Assembly: GCF_009674565.1 (NCBI RefSeq)
Contig: NZ_WKJL01000001.1
Span: forward strand, 1 to 64,000
DNA length: 64,000 nucleotides
DNA from: Duganella aquatilis
Lineage (GTDB): Bacteria; Pseudomonadota; Gammaproteobacteria; Burkholderiales; Burkholderiaceae_D
Direction: 5' to 3'
Shown here: positions 25,554 to 32,910 of the stretch, in pieces
How the letters are laid out: each line of letters starts with the position of its first letter
How positions within the stretch are numbered: the stretch's first letter is position 1
The notes under the pieces: generated by a model
Seen by the model: the letters and a program-made list of their open reading frames with translations, nothing else
What the model was told of the DNA's origin: nothing
Databases searched by the model: none
Translations under genes and position numbers: made by a program

Positions 25554-25571
25554 ACTTTAGCCGCGAACACA

Positions 25572-25600
25572 ACGGCACGCTGCGGCGTGCCGTTTTTGTT
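25572..25600 (+). terminator. Rho-independent terminator after scoAB
   Basis: ACGGCACGC and GCGTGCCGT form a 9-bp stem with a 3-base loop, followed by a run of T, 19 bases after the scoB stop. Confidence 0.9.
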
Positions 25601-25667
25601 TGCTTAACAGAAACTGTCGGTCTACACTGTTGATATATTTGCTACTTAATTTCTTAACGGGTCAGAC

Positions 25668-28046
25668 ATGCGTGGTGTGCTGTTGGTGCTGGGATGGATG
25701 TGGGCGTGCGCCGCTGGCGCGCAGGCATATAAAACCGGCGCGGCGCCGGCCTGGGTGCTGCCGGTGGCGGCCGAGGCGGCGGCCGATCCGGCATGGCAGC
25801 CGCAGCGCGGCAGCGTCGCCTATCTGCTGCGCGATACGCAGACCCGGGTCGATGCGCGCGGCAAGGTCACCTTCATGCACCTGGCTACCAAGGCGCTGGA
25901 CGGCAGCGGGGTGGAGAAGGCCGCCAATCTCAGCATCAATTTCGATCCCACCTACCAGCGCCTGACCATTCACACGATTAACGTGATCCGCGACGGCAAG
26001 CTGATTCCGCGGCTGGCCGGCGCCCGCATCAAGCTGCTGCAGCGCGAGACGGAACTCGATTACCTGATCTACGACGGCAGCCAGACCGCCAGCGTGCTGC
26101 TGGACGATATCCGCATCGGCGACATCGTCGATTATTCGTTCAGCCTGGACGGCGCCAATCCGGTATTCAAGGGCAAGGTCTCCAGCCGCGTCGACATCGA
26201 ATGGGCGGTGCCGATGGACCGTTCCTTCGTGCGCCTGCTGATGCCGCTCAACCGGCCGCTGCGCGTGCTTACCCACAACAGCAAGCTGCAGCCGGCGGTC
26301 AGCGAGGCCGACGGCTACCGCGATTACCGCTGGGACCAGCGCAAGATCGCCGCCGTCAAGGTCGACAAGAACGCGCCGGAGTGGTTCAACCCGTATGCCG
26401 CCGTGCAGTGGACCGAGTTTGCCGACTGGGCCTCGGTGGTCGGCTGGTCGCTGCCGCTGTACCAGCCGCCGGCCAAACTGGGGCCGGCGCTGCGCGCGGA
26501 GCTGGACCGCATCGCGCACGACAACGGCGACGCCGAGAGCCGCACGGCCGCCGTGCTGCGCCTGGTGCAGCGCGACGTCCGCTACATGGGCATCGAAGTC
26601 GGCCCCGGCTCGCATGCGCCCAGCGCGCCGGACCAGGTCTGGCTGCGCCGCTTCGGCGACTGCAAGGACAAGACATTGCTGACCGTCACCTTGCTGCGCG
26701 CGCTGGGCATCGACGCCGCGCCGGCGCTGGTCAACACTGAATTCACCAGGGATGTCGAACACTGGGCGCCAACGCCGCTGGCCTTCAATCACGTGCTGGT
26801 GCGCGTGCTGCTGGAAGGCAAGACCTACTGGCTCGATCCCACCCGCAGCATGCAGCAGGGCGACCTGGCGCACATGGCGCAGGCGGACTACGGCTATGCG
26901 CTGGTGCTGGACCCGGTCAGCACCGCGCTGACGCGCATGGAGCCGAGCGCCGGCAGCCTGAAGACGATCCGCGCCGTGTTCGATTCCACGGCCGGCGTCG
27001 GCAAGCCGGTCGACTACACCATCAACACCACGATGCGCGGCGAGCGCGCCGACAACCTGCGCCGCCAGCTGCGCTACAACCGTGCCGAGCTGGAGACGCA
27101 GTACCAGAATTTTTACGCCCGCAACTATGAAGGCACGCACAGCAACGGCGCGATGAAAATCGAGGACAACGAGGCCCGCAACGAGCTGACCACGATGGAG
27201 TCTTACCGTGTGCCCAGCTTCTGGGTCCGCAACGACAAGCGCGGCCGCGACGAGGCGCACGTGGAAGCGTCGGAGATCGAAGATCCGCTCAAGGCGCCCG
27301 AGGCCGTCGGCCGCAACGCGCCGCTGCGCCTGGACTTTCCGCGCGAGATTATCGAAGTGACCGAAGTGCGCCTGCCGGAGTCATGGAACATCAAGACCAG
27401 CGATACCAGGGTGAACAATCCGGCCTTCGCGTTTTCCTACAAGGTGGCCAAAGGCGCCGACGGCAAGAGCGTGCTCATCACTGCGCACTACAAGGCGCTG
27501 CGCGACCACATCGAGCCGGGCGACATGGGCAATTACGCGGCGAACCTGAAGCAGGCGCGCGACGCCATCGGCTACAACCTGTACAGCACACCGGATGCCT
27601 CGCTGGCGGCTGAGGAGGAAAAACCGGTGCGCGATCGCGGCTGGTTGCTGTCGATCGTGGTGGTGGCGCTGCTGGCGGCGCTGGTGATGCTGGCGCAGCG
27701 CATGCAGCGCGCGCCGCCGGCGCATGCCGAAGTCAACCGCCGGCTGCTGCTGGCGCTGGTGGTCATCAGCGGCTTCGCCACGCTGTGCTGGATGGCGCCG
27801 GCGCTGCCGAAAGTGCTGCCGGAGATCGCCATGGTGCTGGTGGCAGCGGTGACCGGCTATCTGCTGCGCACCGTGCCGCGGGTGCCGGCCACCCATATGG
27901 CTTATCCGCTGGCGCTGCGCCTGTACCGCGCGCGCGGCCATGCCGTACCGAAAGCGCTGCGCTACTTCCAGCGCCGCCTGCTGCCCTTGCTGGGCTGGTG
28001 CGCGGTCGGCGCCGCGCTGGCCAAGCTGCTGTCGCTGGCCGCCTAG
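25668..28046 (+). CDS. DUF3857/transglutaminase-like membrane protein
   Basis: A 792-residue exported protein. It has a signal peptide (first about 20 residues), a DUF3857-type beta domain, a transglutaminase-like core and two or three C-terminal membrane helices (about 655–760). The Cys-His-Asp triad is visible: Cys in RRFGDCKDKT (about 331), His in FNHVLVRV and Asp in YWLDPTRS. The papain-like fold would face the periplasm. The family is widespread but its substrate is unknown. It follows the scoB terminator on its own transcript, and its stop shares CTAG with the convergent HAF-repeat gene. Confidence 0.85.
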   Translation: MRGVLLVLGWMWACAAGAQAYKTGAAPAWVLPVAAEAAADPAWQPQRGSVAYLLRDTQTRVDARGKVTFMHLATKALDGSGVEKAANLSINFDPTYQRLTIHTINVIRDGKLIPRLAGARIKLLQRETELDYLIYDGSQTASVLLDDIRIGDIVDYSFSLDGANPVFKGKVSSRVDIEWAVPMDRSFVRLLMPLNRPLRVLTHNSKLQPAVSEADGYRDYRWDQRKIAAVKVDKNAPEWFNPYAAVQWTEFADWASVVGWSLPLYQPPAKLGPALRAELDRIAHDNGDAESRTAAVLRLVQRDVRYMGIEVGPGSHAPSAPDQVWLRRFGDCKDKTLLTVTLLRALGIDAAPALVNTEFTRDVEHWAPTPLAFNHVLVRVLLEGKTYWLDPTRSMQQGDLAHMAQADYGYALVLDPVSTALTRMEPSAGSLKTIRAVFDSTAGVGKPVDYTINTTMRGERADNLRRQLRYNRAELETQYQNFYARNYEGTHSNGAMKIEDNEARNELTTMESYRVPSFWVRNDKRGRDEAHVEASEIEDPLKAPEAVGRNAPLRLDFPREIIEVTEVRLPESWNIKTSDTRVNNPAFAFSYKVAKGADGKSVLITAHYKALRDHIEPGDMGNYAANLKQARDAIGYNLYSTPDASLAAEEEKPVRDRGWLLSIVVVALLAALVMLAQRMQRAPPAHAEVNRRLLLALVVISGFATLCWMAPALPKVLPEIAMVLVAAVTGYLLRTVPRVPATHMAYPLALRLYRARGHAVPKALRYFQRRLLPLLGWCAVGAALAKLLSLAA

Positions 28047-29077
28047 ACCGCCGAGCGCAGGGCGATGCCCCGGTAGCGGCGGCGGTACAGCATCAGCCCG
28101 GTCGCCACGATCAATACGACGGCGATGGCGCCCATGAAATCCTGGGCGCCGTGCGTGACCACCGCCGGCTGGCTGGACACCATGGTCGAGGCGGTGAATT
28201 TCTTGCCGACGTAGGTGGCGCCGATCACCAGTTCCTGGTTGTTGATGGCGTTCACCAGGTACAGGCCATAGCCGCCCGGATGCACGGTCATCTTGCCGTC
28301 GCGGTACACGAAGGAGCGGCGCTCGTCGCCGATGCGGATGCTGCCGACCACGTGGCCGGCCTGGTTGACGGCGGTGGCGAAGCTGTCGCCGTAGCCGATC
28401 AGCGCGCCGAGGTCGACCATGCGGCCCTTGTCCCACATGAACGCATGCCAGCGCCGGCCCGGCGTTTCCGATGCGCCGACCACCACATTGTTGTCGTTGA
28501 CGGCGCTGGCGCTGCTGGAGCGGCCGCCCAGCGTGCCAAGATCCTGCATGGCGCCGCCCGGTTGCGTGAGGAAGGCATGACGGTAGCCGTCGGGCAGGGC
28601 GGCGGTGCCGACCACCGCGCCGTGGTTGTTGATGCCGGCCGCGTAGCTGATGCGTCCACCCAGCGTGCCGAGGTCGATCGGTTCGCCGTCGGCGTCGCTG
28701 ACGAAGGCGCGGTAATAGCCGTCGCTGGTGTCGGCAAAGCCGGCCACCTGGCCCTTGTTGTTGATGGCTGCGCCGTAGCTGCTGTTGCCGCCCAGCGTGC
28801 CGATATCGCGCATGGCCTCGCCGTGGGGAACGACGAAAGCGCGCCAGTAGCCGGCGCCGTTCTGCGCGGTGCCCACCACGTCGCCGCTGGCATTGAGGCC
28901 GCGCGTGTAGCTGTCGCTGCCGCCCAGCGTGCCCAGTTCGATGGGGCGCCGGTCGTACAGGATGGCACGCTGGCGGCCGTCTTCTTCCTCGATGATGCCG
29001 GCCATCTGGCCGTGGGCGTTGATGTCGACGGCGATGCTGGCCTCCTTGCCGCGCGCGCCCAGTGTCAGTTCGTGCAT
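28043..29077 (-). CDS. HAF-repeat protein with C-terminal membrane anchor
   Basis: A 344-residue protein built from about six repeats of 45–50 residues with a recurring [LI]GTLGG (four exact copies) and a GxINNxGxVxG-type strand, typical of the 'HAF' beta-repeat family. Near the C-terminus a single membrane helix (MGAIAVVLIVATGLMLY) is followed by RRRYRG. No signal peptide is visible at the N-terminus, although the start is well supported by an AGGAG. Orientation across the membrane is therefore unclear. Function unknown. Confidence 0.75.
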   Translation of the reverse strand: MHELTLGARGKEASIAVDINAHGQMAGIIEEEDGRQRAILYDRRPIELGTLGGSDSYTRGLNASGDVVGTAQNGAGYWRAFVVPHGEAMRDIGTLGGNSSYGAAINNKGQVAGFADTSDGYYRAFVSDADGEPIDLGTLGGRISYAAGINNHGAVVGTAALPDGYRHAFLTQPGGAMQDLGTLGGRSSSASAVNDNNVVVGASETPGRRWHAFMWDKGRMVDLGALIGYGDSFATAVNQAGHVVGSIRIGDERRSFVYRDGKMTVHPGGYGLYLVNAINNQELVIGATYVGKKFTASTMVSSQPAVVTHGAQDFMGAIAVVLIVATGLMLYRRRYRGIALRSAV

Positions 29078-29179
29078 GGTGTCTCCTGGTTTGTCATTAC
29101 AACAATCTCAGCAACTCCCGTGCCATGCGGTGATGCGGCTGGCATTGCGCTCCAGTGTACAGAAATGGACAGTGGAAGT

Positions 29180-29193
29180 GTTCGTAAACGAAC
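29180..29193. promoter_or_regulatory. Short perfect palindrome upstream of the HAF-repeat gene
   Basis: GTTCGTAAACGAAC reads as GTTCGT/ACGAAC around AA. It lies about 105 bases upstream of the HAF-repeat start and just past the dctA terminator, so it may be an operator. No regulator is known. Confidence 0.25.
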
Positions 29194-29225
29194 AAAAAGC
29201 GCCGGGCATTGCTGCGCGGCGCTTT
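29194..29225 (-). terminator. Rho-independent terminator after dctA
   Basis: On the minus strand AAAGCGCCG pairs with CGGCGCTTT around a 12-base loop and runs into a T-tract, about 20 bases after the dctA stop. Confidence 0.85.
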
Positions 29226-29243
29226 GGGCGGAATCAGTCGGGC

Positions 29244-30545
29244 TTAGTGGCCTGGGACCGGCTCCAGCAGTTCAGGTTCCTTGACGGTCGAACCTGGATG
29301 GGCCAGTTCGGCTTTCAGCGTGTCGTGGTTCAGTTCTTTTTCCCAGTTCGACACCACCAGGGCCGCCACGCCGTTGCCGACGAAGTTGGTCAGCGCGCGG
29401 CATTCGCTCATGAAGCGGTCGATGCCCAGGATCAGCGCCATGCCGGCCACCGGAATATCCGGCACCACGTGCAGCGTTGCCGCCAGCGTGATGAAGCCGG
29501 CGCCGGTGATGCCCGACGCGCCTTTCGAGGTCAGCATCGCCACGCCCAGGATGGTCAGTTCCTGCAGCAGGGTCAGCTCGGTGTTGGTGGCTTGCGCAAC
29601 GAACAGGGCGGCCATGGTCATGTAGATGTTGGTGCCGTCCAGGTTGAACGAGTAGCCGGTTGGAACCACCAGGCCCACCACCGATTTAGGGCAGCCCAGG
29701 CGTTCCAGCTTGACCATCAGCGAAGGCAGCGCCGATTCCGACGAGCTGGTGCCCAGCACGATCAGCAGTTCTTCCTTGATGTACAGGATGAAGCGGCCGA
29801 TCGAGAAACCGGTCAGGCGCGCCACGGTGCCCAGCACCACGATCACGAAGATCGCGCAGGTGGCGTAGAAGCAGCCCATCAGGGTCGCCAGCGGCAGCAG
29901 CGATTTGATGCCGTATTTGCCGATGGTGAAGGCCATCGCGCCGAACGCGCCGATTGGAGCGACTTTCATGATGATGTTAACGACGCCGAAGATGGCGTGC
30001 GAGGCTTCGTCAATCAGCTTGACCAGCGGTTTGCCGCGCTCGCCCAGCAGCGAGATCGAGAAGCCGAACAGGATGGCGATCAGCAGCACTTGCAGGATGT
30101 CGCCCTTGGCGAAGGCATCAACCACCGTGTTCGGGATGATGTTCATCAGGAAGTCGGTGGTGGTCAGCGGATGCGCCTTGGAGGTGTACTGCTCGATCGA
30201 CTTGGCGTCCAGCGTGGCGGCGGTGGCGTTGAAGCCGGCGCCTGGCTTGACGATATTGGCCACGAACAGGCCGATCACCAGCGCGAAGGTCGAGATCACT
30301 TCGAAGTACAGCAGGGCTTTGCCGCCGACGCGGCCGATTTTCTTAACGTCCTGCATGCCGGCGATGCCGGACACCACGGTGCAGAAGATCACCGGGGCAA
30401 TGATCATTTTGATCAGCTTGATGAAGCCATCGCCGAAAGGCTTCATGGCAACGCCGCTGTCTGGATAGAAGGCGCCTAACAGGATACCGCAGGCAATGGC
30501 GAAAAGTACCTGTACGTACAGCACTTTATAGAATGGTTTTTTCAC
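29244..30545 (-). CDS. dctA: C4-dicarboxylate:cation symporter DctA
   Basis: A 433-residue membrane transporter of the DAACS family. Hallmarks are the Ser-rich hairpin [19 protein letters not shown], the [19 protein letters not shown] segment that binds substrate and cation, and [18 protein letters not shown]. It imports succinate, fumarate and malate. The gene is single-copy here with its own terminator. An inverted repeat 47 bases upstream (30593–30644) may be its operator. dctA is often sigma-54/DctD controlled; only an imperfect sigma-54-like sequence is seen. Confidence 0.97.
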   Translation of the reverse strand: MKKPFYKVLYVQVLFAIACGILLGAFYPDSGVAMKPFGDGFIKLIKMIIAPVIFCTVVSGIAGMQDVKKIGRVGGKALLYFEVISTFALVIGLFVANIVKPGAGFNATAATLDAKSIEQYTSKAHPLTTTDFLMNIIPNTVVDAFAKGDILQVLLIAILFGFSISLLGERGKPLVKLIDEASHAIFGVVNIIMKVAPIGAFGAMAFTIGKYGIKSLLPLATLMGCFYATCAIFVIVVLGTVARLTGFSIGRFILYIKEELLIVLGTSSSESALPSLMVKLERLGCPKSVVGLVVPTGYSFNLDGTNIYMTMAALFVAQATNTELTLLQELTILGVAMLTSKGASGITGAGFITLAATLHVVPDIPVAGMALILGIDRFMSECRALTNFVGNGVAALVVSNWEKELNHDTLKAELAHPGSTVKEPELLEPVPGH

Positions 30546-30592
30546 GGGGTCTCCTCGTGTGTTTCTGTAAGGAGTGCATGATGGCCCAGCGC

Positions 30593-30644
30593 GACAGATA
30601 TCACTATTGTGGAAACCCGCAAATAGGCGCCAGTGATATCTGTC
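30593..30644. promoter_or_regulatory. Perfect 13-bp inverted repeat upstream of dctA
   Basis: GACAGATATCACT (30593–30605) is mirrored by AGTGATATCTGTC (30632–30644), spacer 26 bases. On the dctA strand the spacer holds TGGCGCCTATTTGC, which resembles a sigma-54 promoter but is one base too short between GG and GC. It lacks a T-run. The likely use is as a regulator binding site for dctA. Confidence 0.5.
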
Positions 30645-30663
30645 TTTGGTAAGGGATAGTACT

Positions 30664-30735
30664 TAGGAGGTTGCTTCAAAATGGCCGCAGCGAGGCGTCG
30701 CAACGAAGCTGTGGCCTTTTTTAAGCGACCTCCTA
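30664..30735. repeat. 28-bp imperfect inverted repeat overlapping the end of the hydroxybutyrate dehydrogenase gene
   Basis: The arms 30664–30691 and 30708–30735 match at 24 of 28 positions, with a 16-base loop. The outer part is TAGGAGG…CCTCCTA and includes the stop codon (TAG) of the upstream gene. T-runs within the stem could let it act as a terminator on the minus strand. The size suggests a small palindromic mobile element. Confidence 0.7.
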
Positions 30736-31527
30736 TTGGGCGACCCAGCCGCCGTCCATATTCCATGCCACGCCACGCACCTGTTTGGCGGCGTCGGAGC
30801 ACAGGAACACCGCCAGCGCGCCCAGCTCTTCCGGCGTGACGAACTCGCCCGACGGCTGTTTATCCGCCAGCAGCGCCTTTTTGGCCGCATCGTTGCTGAT
30901 GCCATCCTTGGCCGCGCGGTCGTCCACCTGTTTCTGCACCAGCGGCGTCAGCACGAAGCCGGGGCAGATGGCGTTGACGGTCACGCCGGTGGCGGCGGTC
31001 TCCAGCGCATTGGCCTTGGTCAGGCCGATCAGGCCGTGCTTGGCCGCCACGTAAGCCGACTTGCCGGCCGAGGCCACCAGGCCATGGGTCGAGGCCAGGT
31101 TGATGATGCGGCCCCAGTTCTGCTCGCGCATGCGCGGCAGCACCAGGCGCGAGGTGTGGAAGGCCGAGGTCAGGTTGATGGCGATGATGGCGTCCCATTT
31201 CTCGACCGGGAAATCCTCGACATTGGCGACAAACTGGATGCCGGCGTTATTCACCAGCACATCGACGCCGCCGAACTTATCGCCGGCAAACTTGATCATG
31301 GCCTCGATTTCGGCCGGCTTGGTCATGTCGGCGTTGTGATAAGCGACCTGCACATCGAATTCCTTGGCCAGATCGGCCTGCAATTGGTCGATCTCCTTGG
31401 CGTCGCCGAAACCGTTGAGCAGCACATTGGCGCCCTCGGCCGCCAGCGAGCGTGCGATGCCCAGGCCGATGCCGGAAGTGGAGCCTGTAACCAATGCCGT
31501 TTTGCCGCTTAAAGTCTTGTTTGCCAT
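30733..31527 (-). CDS. 3-hydroxybutyrate dehydrogenase
   Basis: A 264-residue SDR that oxidises (R)-3-hydroxybutyrate to acetoacetate with NAD. Motifs: TGSTSGIGLGIA (about 15–26), NNAG, Ser in NLASTHG, YVAAKHG, and the family-typical GLTKANALETAATGVTVNAI followed by CPGFVLTPLV. With ScoAB it would feed 3-hydroxybutyrate, for example from PHB breakdown, to acetoacetyl-CoA. The stop codon lies inside a large palindrome. It is divergent from the alpha/beta hydrolase gene. Confidence 0.95.
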   Translation of the reverse strand: MANKTLSGKTALVTGSTSGIGLGIARSLAAEGANVLLNGFGDAKEIDQLQADLAKEFDVQVAYHNADMTKPAEIEAMIKFAGDKFGGVDVLVNNAGIQFVANVEDFPVEKWDAIIAINLTSAFHTSRLVLPRMREQNWGRIINLASTHGLVASAGKSAYVAAKHGLIGLTKANALETAATGVTVNAICPGFVLTPLVQKQVDDRAAKDGISNDAAKKALLADKQPSGEFVTPEELGALAVFLCSDAAKQVRGVAWNMDGGWVAQ

Positions 31528-31603
31528 ACTGTCCTCGATAGGGTTGGTGGTTGAAGGCGCGCTGCGCTACACTTCGCTAAGATTTTAACCACAACGCGGT
31601 AAA

Positions 31604-31620
31604 ATGGTGTTTCTCACCAT
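31604..31620. promoter_or_regulatory. Small hairpin in the divergent promoter region
   Basis: ATGGTG (31604–31609) and CACCAT (31615–31620) form a perfect 6-bp inverted repeat with a 5-base loop, 37 bases before the alpha/beta hydrolase start. It directly follows a TAAAAT that could be a -10 box. Operator or leader hairpin; evidence is weak. Confidence 0.25.
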
Positions 31621-31656
31621 ATAAATAATAATTTAAAGGTCCCTGAAGGAATCCGC

Positions 31657-32535
31657 ATGCTCGAAGCAAAAATAAAGTCTGTTCAATGCCTGTCGCTGGC
31701 CGGCCTGCATCGCATGTCCTATAAAGAGTGGGGCGATGAGACTAACCCTAACGTGCTGCTGTGCGTTCACGGCGTGACCCGCGTCGGCGACGACTTCGAT
31801 TACATGGCGCGCGCGCTGGCCAGTGATTATCGCGTGATCTGCCCGGATATCGCCGGCCGCGGCCGCTCCGACTGGCTGAAGAATCCGCAGCTTTACGTCA
31901 TCCCGCAATATGTCAGCGACATCGTAACCCTGCTGGCGCGCGTGCTGCCAGATGGCGAAAGGCAGAGCGTCGACTGGTTCGGCACCTCGATGGGCGGCCT
32001 GATCGGCATGGGCCTGGCCTCGCTGCCGGGCAATCCGATCCGCAAGCTGGTGCTCAACGACATCGGCCCGGTGCTTGCGCCGATGGCCCTGCAGCGCATC
32101 GGCGACTACGTCGGCCAGGACTTGCGCTTTGACAGCTTTGAGGCCGGCGCCAAGTTCGTGCGCGACGTCTCGCTGTCCTTCGGCGAGCACAGCGAGGAAG
32201 AATGGCTGAAGCTGGCGACCGATGTCTTGCGTCAGGACAAAGATGGCAAGTGGGTGCGCCATTACGATATGGGGCTGGCATTGCCGTTCCGTTCGGCCAC
32301 GCCGGAATCGGCCGAAGCCGACCAGGCCATGCTGTGGGCCGCCTATGACGCCATCACCTGCCCGACGCTGCTGGTGCGCGGCGCCGATTCCGACCTGCTG
32401 TCGCCGGAAACGGCCAAGCTGATGACCGAGCGCGGTCCGAAAGCGCAACTGGTGGAAATTCCGAACGTCGGCCACGCGCCGACCTTCATCCACGACGATC
32501 AGATTCAAATAGCAAAGAAATTCCTGTTAGGCTAA
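31657..32535 (+). CDS. Alpha/beta-fold hydrolase
   Basis: A 292-residue cytoplasmic hydrolase. An oxyanion HG (H38-G39), nucleophile elbow GTSMGG (Ser111), acid in GADSDLL (about 251) and His in NVGHAPT (about 277) make a complete catalytic triad. The cap region is inserted at about 130–215. The substrate is not evident; esterases of this kind often occur beside ridA-relA in related genomes. It is followed by ridA after 17 bases, so the three genes probably form an operon. A PHB-oligomer hydrolase role would suit the neighbourhood but is only a guess. Confidence 0.88.
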   Translation: MLEAKIKSVQCLSLAGLHRMSYKEWGDETNPNVLLCVHGVTRVGDDFDYMARALASDYRVICPDIAGRGRSDWLKNPQLYVIPQYVSDIVTLLARVLPDGERQSVDWFGTSMGGLIGMGLASLPGNPIRKLVLNDIGPVLAPMALQRIGDYVGQDLRFDSFEAGAKFVRDVSLSFGEHSEEEWLKLATDVLRQDKDGKWVRHYDMGLALPFRSATPESAEADQAMLWAAYDAITCPTLLVRGADSDLLSPETAKLMTERGPKAQLVEIPNVGHAPTFIHDDQIQIAKKFLLG

Positions 32536-32552
32536 GTTAGGTTAAACGTATT

Positions 32553-32903
32553 ATGGAAATCAAACGACTGCATGTAGGCAAACGCCTGTCCGAAGTAGCG
32601 ATCCACAACAGCACCGTCTACCTGGCGGGGCAGATCGCGGAAGACACCTCGGCCGACATCCAGGGCCAGACCCGCGAAGTGCTGGGGCATATCGACCGCC
32701 TGCTGGGCGAATCCGGCAGCGACAAGACCTGCATTCTCAGCTGCCAGATCTACATCCGCGACATGGCCGACTTCCCCGGCATGAACGAGGAGTGGGACGC
32801 CTGGGTGCCGCAAGGCCACACGCCGCCGCGCGCCACCGTCGAAGCCAAGCTGGCCGATCCGAAAGTGCTGGTCGAAATCATCGTCATCGCCGCACAGCGC
32901 TAG
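32553..32903 (+). CDS. RidA family protein
   Basis: A 116-residue YjgF/YER057c/UK114-type protein. The family strand LAGQIAEDTSADIQGQTREV, the CQIYIRDMADFPGMNEEWDAW helix region and the C-terminal PPRATVEAKL with the conserved Arg are visible. RidA hydrolyses reactive enamine/imine intermediates; some subgroups lack this activity. It lies 7 bases before relA, in the same operon. Confidence 0.9.
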   Translation: MEIKRLHVGKRLSEVAIHNSTVYLAGQIAEDTSADIQGQTREVLGHIDRLLGESGSDKTCILSCQIYIRDMADFPGMNEEWDAWVPQGHTPPRATVEAKLADPKVLVEIIVIAAQR

Positions 32904-32910
32904 GAGCACC

